From Kribbella antiqua (GTDB lineage Bacteria; Actinomycetota; Actinomycetes; Propionibacteriales; Kribbellaceae): a DNA stretch of 64,000 nt. Of this stretch, positions 25,988 to 34,892 are shown one piece after another. The DNA is taken from contig NZ_SLWR01000006.1 in the NCBI RefSeq assembly GCF_004345665.1, forward strand, positions 151,677 through 215,676, read 5' to 3'. The position numbers and the translations under genes are program-made. Numbering within the stretch: the stretch's first letter is position 1; every line of letters begins with the position of its first letter. The notes beneath the pieces are model-generated. The model ran no database searches and was not told the DNA's origin. It was given only the letters and a program-made list of their open reading frames with translations.

Positions 25988-26956
25988 TCAGAACCACTGG
26001 GTGGGTTCGTTGCTGCCGGGGGCTGCCCAGCCTTGGGGGTTTATGGCGGCTGGGCGGGGTTGGGGTGGTGGGGGTACGGCGAAGGGGCCGGCCGGGGCTG
26101 GAGTCGGCGGGAGGGCGCCGTACGGGGTGGGTGGGAGGAAGGGGCCGGCGGGGACGGCGTAGGGGTTGGGTGGGGCGAAGGGGCCGGTGTGGGTCGGGCG
26201 GGTGGTGGCCAGGCGGGCCAGCTCGCGGCGGCGGCGTTCGGCCAGTACGGCGGACAGGAAAGCCGGAGCCACGATCGGCATCGGCGGGGCGGGCGCGGTG
26301 ACCTGACCAACCCGGTACGCCAGCGCATCGCCCAACGCGGCGCGGGCATCGGGTAGCAGTTCGGTGTAGCGGGCCAGGTACTCGCGGGAGGCGTTGGCGA
26401 GCTCGTCGGACAGCCGGGACAGCTCCAGCGACTGCGCCCACTGCACCAGGTGACCAGGGACGAACAGCGGCGGTGACGCCATCGGCTGGTGCCGCTCGCG
26501 GATCACCACCGTGCCCGCGACCATGTCGCCGATCCGCTTGCCCTGCTTGTTCATCAGACTCGCCACGATCCCCGGGCTGGCTGCGAACCACGGCGCGAAG
26601 TCGACGAAGAACCACAGCAGCGTCCGTACGAGCGCATGCCGGAAGCGGATCGAGCTGCCGTCGTCCCGGACCACCTTCAGCCCCAGCATCATCTTGCCCA
26701 GCGTCCGGCCGCGGGTGAGCGTCTCCATCACCACCCGGTAGCCGACCACCACCAGCAGGATGGCGATGAAGATCAGCGCGACAGCAAGGGCCTCACTGGC
26801 TTCCCCGCCGATCAGGAACCCGAACAGCAGCGAGAACATCACCCCGAGCGCGATCATCTGGATGATCACGTCGATCGCACACGCCAGCGCCCGCGTCGGC
26901 ATCCGCGCGATCCGCACCTGGAGGACGACAGCCTCACCGGTAACCAGCTGAGACAC
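25988..26956 (-). CDS. RDD family membrane protein
   Basis: 323 aa from GTG 26956, which has GGAGGGGGCGAGG before it. An in-frame ATG 81 bases upstream lacks such a site. The RDD domain (R near ARMPTRALACAIDVII, D in the first helix) has three membrane helices. The sequence GRTLGKMMLGLKVVRDDG is the family hallmark. The C-terminal 75 residues are Pro-rich (repeats like GPFAPPNPY). It is divergent from spoIIM, a pairing kept across actinobacteria. Its role may be transport or membrane adaptation, but this is unproven. Confidence 0.88.
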   Translation of the reverse strand: MSQLVTGEAVVLQVRIARMPTRALACAIDVIIQMIALGVMFSLLFGFLIGGEASEALAVALIFIAILLVVVGYRVVMETLTRGRTLGKMMLGLKVVRDDGSSIRFRHALVRTLLWFFVDFAPWFAASPGIVASLMNKQGKRIGDMVAGTVVIRERHQPMASPPLFVPGHLVQWAQSLELSRLSDELANASREYLARYTELLPDARAALGDALAYRVGQVTAPAPPMPIVAPAFLSAVLAERRRRELARLATTRPTHTGPFAPPNPYAVPAGPFLPPTPYGALPPTPAPAGPFAVPPPPQPRPAAINPQGWAAPGSNEPTQWF

Positions 26957-27038
26957 CCTCGCCCCCTCCCACGACGCAGCGACACCAAGTCCAGCTAGTC
27001 TGCCAGCGCAAGGAGCCAGACAGGGGAGGTGGGCCACT

Positions 27039-28034
27039 GTGGATGTCGAGGCGTTTGTGTCGGTGCATCAGCCGCAGTGGGACCGGCTGGCGTACCTGAC
27101 CCGTCGGCAGCGTCGGCTGACCGGTGCGGAGGCCGAGGAACTCGTCACGCTCTACCAGCGCGTCGGAACCCACTTGGCGGCGCTGCGAGCAGCCGGTGGC
27201 GACCCGGTGTCGATCGGACGCCTCTCCGGTCTCATCGCCGACGCACGCGGCGCCGTGACGGGCGCACAGGCACCTGTCTGGCGGGACATCTCCAGGTACT
27301 TCCTGGTGAGCTTTCCTGCCGCCCTCTACGCGTCCAGACGCTGGTGGCTCACCATCGGCCTGCTCTTCTACCTGGTGGCCGCGTGGATGGCTTGGCGGAT
27401 CATCGTGCACCCGGAGGTCGTCGACTCGATCGCCACCCCGGCCCAGATCAAGCAGTTGGTCGACAACGACTTCGAGTCCTACTACTCGGAGAACCCGGCC
27501 CAGGACTTCGCCCTCCGGGTCTGGATCAACAACTCCACCCTCAGCGCCGCCGTACTCGCGCTCGGCATCCTGCTGATCCCATCCGTCTTCATCCTCTGGG
27601 ACAACGCGCTCAATCTGGGCGTCAGCGCCGGCCTGATGATCCTCCACGACAAGGGCGGCCTGTTCTTCGGCCTGATCACTCCGCACGGCCTGCTCGAACT
27701 GACCGCGGTCTTCGTCGCGTCCGCGGCCGGTCTCCGCCTCGGCTGGTCCTGGATCGTCCCGGGGCGCCGTACTCGCATGCAAGCCCTTGCCCAGACCGGC
27801 CGCGCGACGGTCGGCATGGCCATCGGCCTGGCCGCCATTCTGCTCGTCACCGGGCTGATCGAAGCTTTCGTCACCCCGTTCCTGCCCACGCCGGTCCGGG
27901 TCACGATCGGCGTCCTGGCCGAGGTCGGCTTCATCCTCTACGTCTGGATCCTCGGACGCCGCGCGTACCGGGCCGGCGAGTACGGCGACGTCGACGAATC
28001 CGACCGCGAAGCCACCGCCCCGGTCTCCGCCTAG
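27039..28034 (+). CDS. SpoIIM-like stage II sporulation protein M family membrane protein
   Basis: 331 aa. An N-terminal cytosolic helical part (residues 1-100, WDRLAYLTRRQRRLTGAEAEEL) precedes about five membrane helices. Key blocks are NNSTLSAAVLALGILL and GLITPHGLLELTAVFVASAAGLRLG, typical of the SpoIIM/DUF95 family. In Bacillus SpoIIM works in engulfment, but actinobacterial homologues sit by RDD, MoxR and DUF58 genes and are not tied to engulfment. GTG start, with GGGGAGG upstream at 27024-27030. Confidence 0.9.
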   Translation: MDVEAFVSVHQPQWDRLAYLTRRQRRLTGAEAEELVTLYQRVGTHLAALRAAGGDPVSIGRLSGLIADARGAVTGAQAPVWRDISRYFLVSFPAALYASRRWWLTIGLLFYLVAAWMAWRIIVHPEVVDSIATPAQIKQLVDNDFESYYSENPAQDFALRVWINNSTLSAAVLALGILLIPSVFILWDNALNLGVSAGLMILHDKGGLFFGLITPHGLLELTAVFVASAAGLRLGWSWIVPGRRTRMQALAQTGRATVGMAIGLAAILLVTGLIEAFVTPFLPTPVRVTIGVLAEVGFILYVWILGRRAYRAGEYGDVDESDREATAPVSA

Positions 28035-28061
28035 CGGTTTGCTCCTGGGCACAGGAGCGAC

Positions 28062-28817
28062 GTGAGGACCCGGCAGAGTCGTTGGTACGGCGTCGCGATC
28101 ACCCTGGGACTGATCGCGTACGGCGTGGTCCACCTGCTGATCGCCTGGATCGCCCTCCAGCTCGCCTGGGGCAAGTCCCCGAAGGACGCGTCCCAGCAAG
28201 GCGCACTCGAGGAACTGGCCGGCAATCCGCTCGGCCGTGTGCTGCTGTGGATCGTCGCGATCGGCCTCTTCGCGCTGGTGATCTGGCGCCTCCTCGAGCT
28301 CGGGTACGGCGAGCTGGACCTGGAGCACAAGCTGTCAGCCGTGGGCCGCGGCATCGTCTACCTCGTCCTCGGCATCAGCGCGGTCAGGGTTGCGACCGGA
28401 TCCGGTGGCTCGAGCACGGGCGAGCAACGGACCCTCAGCGCCCGGCTGATGGCCCATGGCGCCGGCCGCGTGCTGATCGTCGGGGTCGGGGTGGCGATCA
28501 TCGCCATCGGTGTCCGCCAGATCCACAATGCGGTCACCAAGAAGTTCACCGAGGATCTCACCCTCGGCGTCACCGAGGTGACCATCCTGCTCGGCCGGAT
28601 CGGGTACGCCGCCAAGGGCATCGCTTTCCTCATCGTCGGCGCCCTGTTCGGCTGGGCCGCGATCGACTACGACCCGCAGAAGGCGGGCGGCCTCGACACG
28701 GCCCTGCGCACGATCAAGGAGCAGCCCTTCGGCCCCGTCCTGCTCACCATCCTTGCCCTCGGCATCGTTGCCTTCGGCGTCTATTCGTTCGCCTGGTCCG
28801 GCAACGCCCGCCGCTGA
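28062..28817 (+). CDS. DUF1206 domain-containing membrane protein
   Basis: 251 aa made of three repeats of a two-helix DUF1206 unit, each beginning with a pattern like GLIAYGVVHLLIA, GRGIVYLVLGISAV and GYAAKGIAFLIVGAL, so about six membrane helices in all. The function of DUF1206 is unknown. GTG start. It is 27 bases after spoIIM on the same strand and ends at a 21-bp tandem duplication that supplies the stop codons of both convergent genes. Confidence 0.88.
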   Translation: MRTRQSRWYGVAITLGLIAYGVVHLLIAWIALQLAWGKSPKDASQQGALEELAGNPLGRVLLWIVAIGLFALVIWRLLELGYGELDLEHKLSAVGRGIVYLVLGISAVRVATGSGGSSTGEQRTLSARLMAHGAGRVLIVGVGVAIIAIGVRQIHNAVTKKFTEDLTLGVTEVTILLGRIGYAAKGIAFLIVGALFGWAAIDYDPQKAGGLDTALRTIKEQPFGPVLLTILALGIVAFGVYSFAWSGNARR

Positions 28818-28844
28818 TCAGCCGGCGCGCGCCGCTGATCAGCC
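28809..28844. repeat. 21-bp-period tandem duplication over two convergent stop codons
   Basis: CGCCGCTGATCAGCC occurs at 28809-28823 and 28830-28844. Each copy contains the palindrome TGATCA, so it provides a TGA on either strand. The first copy holds the DUF1206 stop and the second the stop of the ABC permease. Confidence 0.8.
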
Positions 28845-30428
28845 CACAGGTAGGTCGCGCCGCCGCAGCCCGATCAGACCGATCAGCCCGAGTACGACGG
28901 CGATCGCGATCAGTGCGACGAGTGAGCCGGCAGACGCCGTACCGCCGGGAAGCCGGGGCAGGTGGTTGAACGGGGAGATGTCGCGAACCCACTCGGCGAC
29001 ATTGGTGCCGGCACTGGACAGACCGATGAGGATGCAGATCGCGGGCGCGGCCCACGCGGCCGGCGTCAGCCTGGGGAACAACCCGAAGAGAACGATTGCT
29101 ATCGCCGCGAGGATCCAGACGGCCGGAAGCTGGATCAAGGCCGCACCGATCAGCCGAGGCACCTGCTTGCCCACCTCACCAACAGCAAGCCCGTACGCCA
29201 GCCCTTCGGTCAGTCCAGCAGCCAGCAGCGCCGCCGCAGGCCCCAGCAGCCCGAACACGAGATGGCTTGCCGCCCACCGCAGCCGCCCGCTGGCAGTCGC
29301 GAGCACCGGCTCCGCCCGCCCGCTGGTCTCTTCCGCCCGGAGCCGCAGCGTGGCCTGTACGGCGTAGGCCGACGCGATCAGCCCGATGATCGTCATCACC
29401 CCGGCCAGGAAGGAATCGATCAGCCCGGCCGATCCGCCGAGCCGCGCGAACATCTCCTGCACGTCCTTGTCGTCCTTCATCAGATCGCCGACGCCTTCGG
29501 CCACACCGCCGAAAAGCAAGCCCAGCAAGGCGAATCCAGTAACCCATGAGACCAGCAGTCCGCGATGTAACCGCCAGGCCAAACCCAATGGCGACCCCAC
29601 CTCGCCATCGGCCGGCCCCAGTCGATCCGGCAACAGTCCGGCGCCGAGATCCCGCCGTACGGACAGATAGATGGCGACGGCAACGAGTACGACGGTTGCC
29701 GCCAGCACCAAAACTGCCGGCCACCAGCGGTTGTCGCCGTACGGCTGGATGCGTTGCGCCCAGCCGAGCGGTGAGAGCCAGGACAACCAGCCGAGCGGAC
29801 CGTCTGAGTGCGCGCTCGTGTCACCCGCCGCCCGCAGTACGTACGACGCACCGAGCACGCTGATCGCGATGCCCCGGGCCGTCCCGGCGCTGGCGGTCAG
29901 TTGAGCAGTGACGGCACCGACGGCGGCGAAAAGCCAGCCAGTACAGGCGAATTCGAGGCCGATGGCAACGGATCCGGCCATCGGCAGATCCTGGCTGTAC
30001 ATGCCCAGGGCAAGCAGTGCGGCGAGCAGCACGTTCGCAGCGAATGTTGTCAGCAACGCCGCAGCAAGCCCTGCATGCCGGCCGACGACGCTCGAGCCGA
30101 GCAGCTCACGACGCCCGGTCTCCTCCTCGACCCGGGTGTGCCGGATCACGGTCAGCAAGCTGGCCAGCGCAACCATCACCGGCACGAACCCCACGCGCCA
30201 GGTGATGAACTCGCCGAGGCTGGTCCCGGACAGTTCGCCGTACAGCGTGACGAAGCCGGCGTTGCCGGCGTACCGCAGCCGGGATTCCCCGGTCGGGAAG
30301 AGCTCGCCGAAGGACTTCACGTAGCTCACCGGGATCAGCGCGAGCGGCAGGATCCACAGCGGCAGCACAAAGCGGTCCCGGCGCAGAATCAGCCGGATCA
30401 GGCCGCCGGTTCCGGTCAACGTTTTCAT
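28839..30428 (-). CDS. ABC-2 type exporter permease
   Basis: 529 aa from [18 protein letters not shown], with about twelve membrane helices in two ABC-2-like halves. It is the large single-chain permease type annotated as an exporter of polyketide antibiotics. The motif [19 protein letters not shown] and its second-half counterpart [21 protein letters not shown] form matching cytosolic loops. It overlaps the ATPase gene by four bases (ATGA). With the TetR gene upstream it forms a drug-responsive exporter operon. Substrate unknown. Confidence 0.9.
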   Translation of the reverse strand: MKTLTGTGGLIRLILRRDRFVLPLWILPLALIPVSYVKSFGELFPTGESRLRYAGNAGFVTLYGELSGTSLGEFITWRVGFVPVMVALASLLTVIRHTRVEEETGRRELLGSSVVGRHAGLAAALLTTFAANVLLAALLALGMYSQDLPMAGSVAIGLEFACTGWLFAAVGAVTAQLTASAGTARGIAISVLGASYVLRAAGDTSAHSDGPLGWLSWLSPLGWAQRIQPYGDNRWWPAVLVLAATVVLVAVAIYLSVRRDLGAGLLPDRLGPADGEVGSPLGLAWRLHRGLLVSWVTGFALLGLLFGGVAEGVGDLMKDDKDVQEMFARLGGSAGLIDSFLAGVMTIIGLIASAYAVQATLRLRAEETSGRAEPVLATASGRLRWAASHLVFGLLGPAAALLAAGLTEGLAYGLAVGEVGKQVPRLIGAALIQLPAVWILAAIAIVLFGLFPRLTPAAWAAPAICILIGLSSAGTNVAEWVRDISPFNHLPRLPGGTASAGSLVALIAIAVVLGLIGLIGLRRRDLPVG

Positions 30429-31327
30429 CGCGAGGATCCCTCCGGCTCGTACAGCCGCAGGAACAGCTCCTCCAGCGACGGCGGCTGGCTGACCAGACTC
30501 CGTACGCCGACCTCCGTCAACCGGCGCAGCACTGCGTTGATCTCGTCCGTGTCCACGTCGAACCGCACCTGGCCATCCTCGACCCGGAGGTCGTGGACGC
30601 CGGTCAGCTCGGCCAGTCCGTTCGACGGGCCGACCAGTTCGGCCTTGATCGACGTACGGGTGAGGTGCCTGAGCTCGGACAGCGTGCCGCTCTCGACGGC
30701 GCGACCGGCACGGATGATGGTGACCCGATCGCAGAGCGCCTCGACCTCGGACAGGATGTGGCTGGACAGCAGCACGGTCCGGCCGTCGCGGTCGCTCACC
30801 TCCTGAACGACCTCGCGGAACACCTCCTCCATCAGCGGATCCAGACCCGAGGTCGGCTCGTCGAGCAGCAGGAGCTCGACATCGGACGCGAGCGCTGCGA
30901 CCAGAGCGACCTTCTGGCGGTTGCCCTTCGAGTACGCGCGGGCCTTCTTGCGCGGGTCGAGGTCGAAGCGCTCGAGCAACTCGGCCTTGCGCTTCTTGTC
31001 CAGCCCGCCGCGCATCCGGCCGAGCAGGTCGATTGCCTCGCCGCCGGACAGGTTCGGCCACAGCGTCACGTCGCCCGGCACGTACGCGAGCCGCCGGTGC
31101 AGCTCGGTCGCGTCCGACCAGGGGTCGCCGTCGAGGAGTTTCGCCGTACCGGAATCCGCGCGGGTCATCCCGAGCAGAATCCGGATGGTCGTGGTCTTGC
31201 CGGCGCCGTTCGGGCCGAGGAAGCCGTGCACCTCGCCGGTGCGGACCGTGAGGTCGAGGCCGTCCAGAGCGCGCGTACGCCCGAACGTCTTGACCAGACC
31301 GTGGGTGCTGATCGCTGCATCAGCCAT
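30425..31327 (-). CDS. ABC transporter ATP-binding protein (drug-exporter type)
   Basis: 300 aa. Walker [10 protein letters not shown] at residues 38-46, Walker [13 protein letters not shown], a D-loop and the H-loop SSHILSEVE. The signature is YSKGNRQKV, a natural variant of LSGGQ common in this family. The C-terminal 80 residues ([13 protein letters not shown]) form the regulatory domain of DrrA-like ATPases. It lies three bases after the TetR stop and is coupled to the permease, so the order is tetR-ATPase-permease. Confidence 0.93.
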   Translation of the reverse strand: MADAAISTHGLVKTFGRTRALDGLDLTVRTGEVHGFLGPNGAGKTTTIRILLGMTRADSGTAKLLDGDPWSDATELHRRLAYVPGDVTLWPNLSGGEAIDLLGRMRGGLDKKRKAELLERFDLDPRKKARAYSKGNRQKVALVAALASDVELLLLDEPTSGLDPLMEEVFREVVQEVSDRDGRTVLLSSHILSEVEALCDRVTIIRAGRAVESGTLSELRHLTRTSIKAELVGPSNGLAELTGVHDLRVEDGQVRFDVDTDEINAVLRRLTEVGVRSLVSQPPSLEELFLRLYEPEGSSR

Positions 31328-31330
31328 GGT

Positions 31331-31939
31331 TCAGTGCTCCTCTGAGTACTTCTGTAGTTGTTCGAGTTGTTCCGGCGTCATCACCGGGATCGTGAAGATG
31401 TCGAGCATGGCCTTGGTCAACCGGGCATAACCGGTGGGACTGGCGATGTCCTCGCCGATCGCCTCCGAGACCTGGTCGCGGAGCACGAAGACGCCCATCT
31501 TCATCGCGGCCAGCACAGCGGCGTACGCGCGTACGTCGCTGGGCTCGCGGGGGAGCGTCTTGGTGAAGTCCTCGCCGGCATCGACCATCTCGAGGAACAG
31601 CGCGGTCGCGGTGTCCGAGCCGTCCATCATCGAGCGGACCAGATACGTCTGCAGTGGCAGCGTGACCGGGTGCATCGTCGCCACGTCGGTGCGGGCCGCA
31701 CCGCCCTGGAAGACGAGCTCCTCGCCGATCTGCAGCATCCGTTCCTTCGCGTACTGATCACAGGCCTCGCGCAGGGCCTGCTTCGAGCCGAAGTGATGCC
31801 GGACCAGCCCGGACGAAACCCCCGCCTCGGCCGCGATGTCGCGGATCGACGCGGCCTCGATGCCGCGTTCGGTGAAGAGGTTGATCGCCGCGTCCCGGAT
31901 CCGGGCCCGCGCGGTCAGATCGTCTGCTGGTCTGTCCAT
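31331..31939 (-). CDS. TetR family transcriptional regulator
   Basis: 202 aa from ATG 31939, with AGAGGA five bases upstream. The N-terminal HTH is classical (RARIRDAAINLFTERG, IRDIAAEAGVSSGLVRHHFGSK). The C-terminal helical domain likely binds the exported drug. A 16-bp palindrome lies 34 bases upstream of the start. It heads the exporter operon and so probably represses itself, the ATPase and the permease. Confidence 0.92.
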   Translation of the reverse strand: MDRPADDLTARARIRDAAINLFTERGIEAASIRDIAAEAGVSSGLVRHHFGSKQALREACDQYAKERMLQIGEELVFQGGAARTDVATMHPVTLPLQTYLVRSMMDGSDTATALFLEMVDAGEDFTKTLPREPSDVRAYAAVLAAMKMGVFVLRDQVSEAIGEDIASPTGYARLTKAMLDIFTIPVMTPEQLEQLQKYSEEH

Positions 31940-31972
31940 CACAGTCCTCTCGCTACACACAAGAGCAAACTA

Positions 31973-31988
31973 CTACACGATCGTATAG
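31973..31988. promoter_or_regulatory. Palindromic operator of the TetR-exporter operon
   Basis: CTACACGATCGTATAG is a 16-bp near-perfect palindrome (one mismatched pair), set 34 bases before the TetR start codon in the AT-richer promoter gap. Confidence 0.75.
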
Positions 31989-32007
31989 TCAAGAGGAAAA
32001 TGATTAC

Positions 32008-32319
32008 CGAAGCGATCGGCTGGCGGTCATGTACGCCGGCCGGCTTGTCGAGGCGGGTCCTTCTGGTGAACGTTTTCGGCATCCCTACAGTCAGGCGCTC
32101 GCGGCGGCGTTTCCGACCGTGGGCGATCCGGCGTCACGGCTGGCGCCTCGCGGCCTGGCGGGGGATCCGCCCGACCCTCAACATCTGCCTGGTGGATGCT
32201 CGTTCCACCCGCGCTGTCCGGTCGCGTTGGAGTCGTGTTCGTCGGTCGCGATCGAGCTACGGCCGGCGGGCGATCGCCGTACCGCTGCCTGTGTCTTGGT
32301 GGGTGAGTCAATTGCTTGA
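32008..32319 (+). pseudogene. 5'-truncated remnant of an oligopeptide ABC ATPase (DppD-like)
   Basis: Homology begins abruptly at about 32011 with SDRLAVMYAGRLVEAG, which normally follows the H-loop of a DppD/OppD ATPase. It then covers the oligopeptide C-terminal domain, including HPYSQALAAAFP and the GCSFHPRCPVALESC cysteine cluster. Walker A, signature and Walker B are all missing, and the upstream DNA is the TetR promoter region. An ATG at 32029 could still make a 96-aa fragment. It overlaps dppF by 17 bases, showing the original operon pairing. A deletion joined this remnant to the exporter operon. Confidence 0.82.
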
Positions 32320-33274
32320 GGCAACTGGGGTTGTGGTCGAGTTCGCGTCGCGCGGCCGGCGAGCGCGGGCCGTGGACAACGTCAACCTCGCCGTCGGGCC
32401 AGGCGAGATCGTTGCCCTCGTCGGCGAATCTGGCTGCGGCAAGACAACCCTCGCGCGTACGCTCCTCGGCCTCGAACGGCCGACATCAGGCCAGGTCTCG
32501 TACGACGGAACGCCGCTGAACTACACCGGCCGTCGCCTGCGGGCGTTCCGGCGGCAGGTCCAGCTGGTGTTGCAGGATCCGATGGGCTCGCTCAACCCAC
32601 GGCAGACGGTGTACGAGGCCGTTGCCGAGGGCCCGCGAATTCACGGGCTGGCGGACGAGGAGGCGGTCGTTGCTTCGGCGTTGTCGCGGGCCGGTCTGCG
32701 GCCGCCGGAACGGTTCTTCCTGCGGTACCCGCATGAGTTGTCGGGCGGTCAGCGACAGCGGGTCGTGATCGCCGGCGCGTTGGCGCTGAGCCCGAAGGTG
32801 CTGATCGCGGACGAACCGGTCGCCTCGCTCGATGCGTCCGTACGCGGCGAGATCCTGTCGTTGCTGCTGCGATTGCGGGACGAGCTCGGCCTGGCGGCCC
32901 TCGTGGTGACGCACGACCTCGGCCTGGCCTGGAACATCGCAGACCGGGTCGCGGTCATGTACCTAGGCCGCATCGTCGAATCCGGCCCAACCGAGCAGGT
33001 CCTGACCAACCCCCAGCACCCCTACACGCAGGCTCTGTTGTCGGTTCTCCCCGAATCCCCCGAACGAATCGTCCTCACCGGCGAGCCCCCCGACCCCACC
33101 CGAATCCCCACCGGCTGCCGCTTCCACCCTCGCTGCCAACTAGTAGCCGCCGGCAAAGCCACCGACGCCTGCACGACCACGACCCTCCCCGTCCTCCCCC
33201 CGACCACGTCCAGCCAGGTCGCCTGCCACCTCGCGCCAGTCACCACCGGACCTCCTGCACCGAGCGCCATTTGA
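32303..33274 (+). CDS. Oligopeptide/dipeptide ABC transporter ATPase (DppF-like)
   Basis: 323 aa and complete. Walker A GESGCGKTT, signature ELSGGQRQRV, Walker B VLIADEPVASLD, H-loop VTHDLGLAWNIADRV, and the C-terminal oligopeptide domain with GCRFHPRC. Start GTG 32303 lies inside the DppD remnant, the usual overlap for this pair. No permease or solute-binding gene is present, and the partner ATPase is truncated. It is therefore probably an orphan on its way to decay, although the frame is still open. The stop lies within the 84-bp palindrome. Confidence 0.9.
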   Translation: MSQLLEATGVVVEFASRGRRARAVDNVNLAVGPGEIVALVGESGCGKTTLARTLLGLERPTSGQVSYDGTPLNYTGRRLRAFRRQVQLVLQDPMGSLNPRQTVYEAVAEGPRIHGLADEEAVVASALSRAGLRPPERFFLRYPHELSGGQRQRVVIAGALALSPKVLIADEPVASLDASVRGEILSLLLRLRDELGLAALVVTHDLGLAWNIADRVAVMYLGRIVESGPTEQVLTNPQHPYTQALLSVLPESPERIVLTGEPPDPTRIPTGCRFHPRCQLVAAGKATDACTTTTLPVLPPTTSSQVACHLAPVTTGPPAPSAI

Positions 33275-33353
33275 CTGGTTCACCCACGAGATGGCGGGTT
33301 CCCCGTCGGAATACGGGCGGGGAACCCAGTACTTGATGGGTGAACCAGTCAAA
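33270..33353. repeat. 84-bp palindromic intergenic element, copy 2
   Basis: Perfect 17-bp terminal arms (33270-33286 and 33337-33353, beginning TTTGACTGGTTCACCCA) enclose an inner 9-bp stem GGGTTCCCC/GGGGAACCC (33296-33304, 33319-33327). It spans the stop codon of dppF and ends three bases before the amphi-Trp stop, so it fills the convergent junction. In reverse complement it matches the copy at 23860-23943. Confidence 0.88.
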
Positions 33354-33356
33354 GGG

Positions 33357-33611
33357 TCAGACCTCGGGGTCGTCGTCTTCGGGGGTTTCGTCGGTGTCGG
33401 CGAGGGACCACTTGAGTTGGAACTCGACCTCTTCCTCGTCCTCGCCGCGCTCGTGCTCGACGCTGATCCGGGCGTTCTTCGGGACGGTGAACCGCTCGCC
33501 CGCGACCTGGATCCGGAACGGCTTGCCGGACTCCAGTGCGTCCGCGAGCCGCCGTAGCTTGGCCGCGAAATCGGCGACCGAGTAGTCCTTCTCGACATCT
33601 CTTTCAGTCAT
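33357..33611 (-). CDS. Amphi-Trp domain-containing protein
   Basis: 84 aa from MTERDVEKDYS. An upstream in-frame start at 33665 lacks support and would overlap the ArsR operator. The N-terminal helix (VADFAAKLRRLADALESG) and the strand-rich part KPFRIQVAGERFTVP, followed by the VEFQLKWS motif with its conserved Trp, fit the amphi-Trp family. A very acidic tail ends the protein. Function unknown. It diverges from the ArsR gene. Confidence 0.82.
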   Translation of the reverse strand: MTERDVEKDYSVADFAAKLRRLADALESGKPFRIQVAGERFTVPKNARISVEHERGEDEEEVEFQLKWSLADTDETPEDDDPEV

Positions 33612-33652
33612 GCGGCCAATCCAATCAGGCGAGAGGTTCTTCCAGCCGTTGA

Positions 33653-33680
33653 CAATAGTTAACAAATAGTAGAACTATTG
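33653..33680. promoter_or_regulatory. Operator dyad upstream of the ArsR-type regulator
   Basis: CAATAGTT (33653-33660) and AACTATTG (33673-33680) form a perfect 8-bp inverted repeat with a 12-base spacer. It ends four bases before the regulator's ATG, within AT-rich promoter DNA. This is the usual position of an autoregulated ArsR operator. Confidence 0.75.
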
Positions 33681-33684
33681 CAGC

Positions 33685-34020
33685 ATGGTGGACGATCAGG
33701 TGGACCGCTTCTTCGAAGTACTCGCGGATCCGACCCGGCGGCAGGTGGTCCGGTTGCTGGGCGAAGGCCCGCGCCGGGCCGGGCAGCTCGCGGCCGCGAC
33801 CGGTTCGTCGTCGCCCGCGATGAGCCGGCATCTGCGCATCCTGCTGTCGGCCGGGCTGGTCGCCGACGAGCGGGTGCCCGACGATGCGCGCGTACGGATC
33901 TTCCGGCTCAACCCCGAGCCCGTGGTCGCCGTCCAGGCATGGCTCGACCAGGTGCAGGCGCACTGGCGGGACAACCTGGGCTCGTTCAAGAAGCACGTCG
34001 AGCAGAGGGAGTCATCGTGA
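33685..34020 (+). CDS. ArsR-family winged-helix regulator
   Basis: 111 aa: VLADPTRRQVVRLLGEG, then the recognition region GSSSPAMSRHLRILLSAGLV and the wing RVRIFRLN. No Cys-rich metal site is seen, so it belongs to the metal-independent ArsR group that pairs with AHSA1/SRPBCC genes. The ATG lies only four bases from the operator dyad with no ribosome site, suggesting a leaderless transcript. It overlaps the next gene by four bases (GTGA). Confidence 0.9.
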   Translation: MVDDQVDRFFEVLADPTRRQVVRLLGEGPRRAGQLAAATGSSSPAMSRHLRILLSAGLVADERVPDDARVRIFRLNPEPVVAVQAWLDQVQAHWRDNLGSFKKHVEQRESS

Positions 34021-34814
34021 CCGAACAATCCGCGTCGGCGTCCGTCGAGGTCGCCGCCGATCCCGCGACCGCGTTCCGCATCTTCACCGAGGAGATCGAC
34101 CTGTGGTGGGTGCGTGGCCCGATCAACTTCTTCGACTCCGCGCGGGCGACCGCGATGCAGATCGAGCCCGGCGTCGGCGGCCGCATCCTCGAGGTGTACA
34201 CGCCGCCGGACGACGTACTCGAGCTGGGCACGATCACCGACTGGGAGCCTGGCGCGTTGTTCGCGTACCGCAGTTCGGTCGACGACACCGAGACCCGGAT
34301 CAGCTTCGATGCGCTCGACGGCGGTACGCGCGTCACCGTCGTACAGTCGCTGGTCCAGGGTGGCGAGAAGGCGTTCTACTTCTGGCCGAACATCCTGCAC
34401 TGGGTGCCGCAGTGGATCGATCGGCGCAATGCATCGCCGAGCCCGCGCGAGCTCGACCGGCTCGCGATCGCCTTGTACTACGAGGATCCGGCCGCCGCGG
34501 CGCGATGGCTGCACACGGTCTTCGGCCTGGAGTCGTGGGACAAGATCCCGGCCGAGGGTGAGAAGCCGTCGTGGATCGAGTTGCATGTCGGCTCGGCCGC
34601 GATCCTGCTCTTCCAGCTGACCGAGGATCGCGTCGGCGGTCTCGATCACGGTGTCTGGGTGTACGTCGAGGACCTCGACGCGCACTTCGCCCACAGCTCG
34701 GCCAACGGCGCCAAGATCGTCTCCGAAATCCACCAACACGGCTACCGCTGCTACGAAGCCGACGACCTAGAAGGCCACCGCTGGACCTTCACCCAGGCCC
34801 GCCCGGCTCAGTGA
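34017..34814 (+). CDS. SRPBCC (AHSA1-like) and VOC/glyoxalase fusion protein
   Basis: 265 aa with two domains. Residues 1 to about 145 are an SRPBCC/AHSA1 ligand-binding fold (SASVEVAADPATAFRIFTEEIDLWW; GTRVTVVQSLVQGGEKAF). Residues about 155-265 are a VOC domain (AIALYYEDPAAAARWLHTVFGL; WIELHVGSAAILLFQL; GVWVYVEDLDAHFAHS) that would supply half a metal or substrate site. ArsR-SRPBCC pairs are common, and fusion to VOC is rarer. The gene is coupled to the ArsR regulator. A ligand-sensing or detoxification role is inferred. Confidence 0.88.
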   Translation: MTEQSASASVEVAADPATAFRIFTEEIDLWWVRGPINFFDSARATAMQIEPGVGGRILEVYTPPDDVLELGTITDWEPGALFAYRSSVDDTETRISFDALDGGTRVTVVQSLVQGGEKAFYFWPNILHWVPQWIDRRNASPSPRELDRLAIALYYEDPAAAARWLHTVFGLESWDKIPAEGEKPSWIELHVGSAAILLFQLTEDRVGGLDHGVWVYVEDLDAHFAHSSANGAKIVSEIHQHGYRCYEADDLEGHRWTFTQARPAQ

Positions 34815-34892
34815 CGAAACCGTTAACCGGCGGGTGGCTCACCAAAGGCACCTGGTCCACGACGGGGGAGCCGCGGCGTAGCACGCGTGGGG

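Noticed and set aside
32029..32319. A functional 96-aa gene
   Set aside because: It starts inside the conserved C-terminal half of a DppD ATPase and lacks all ATPase motifs; a truncated remnant is the better explanation.
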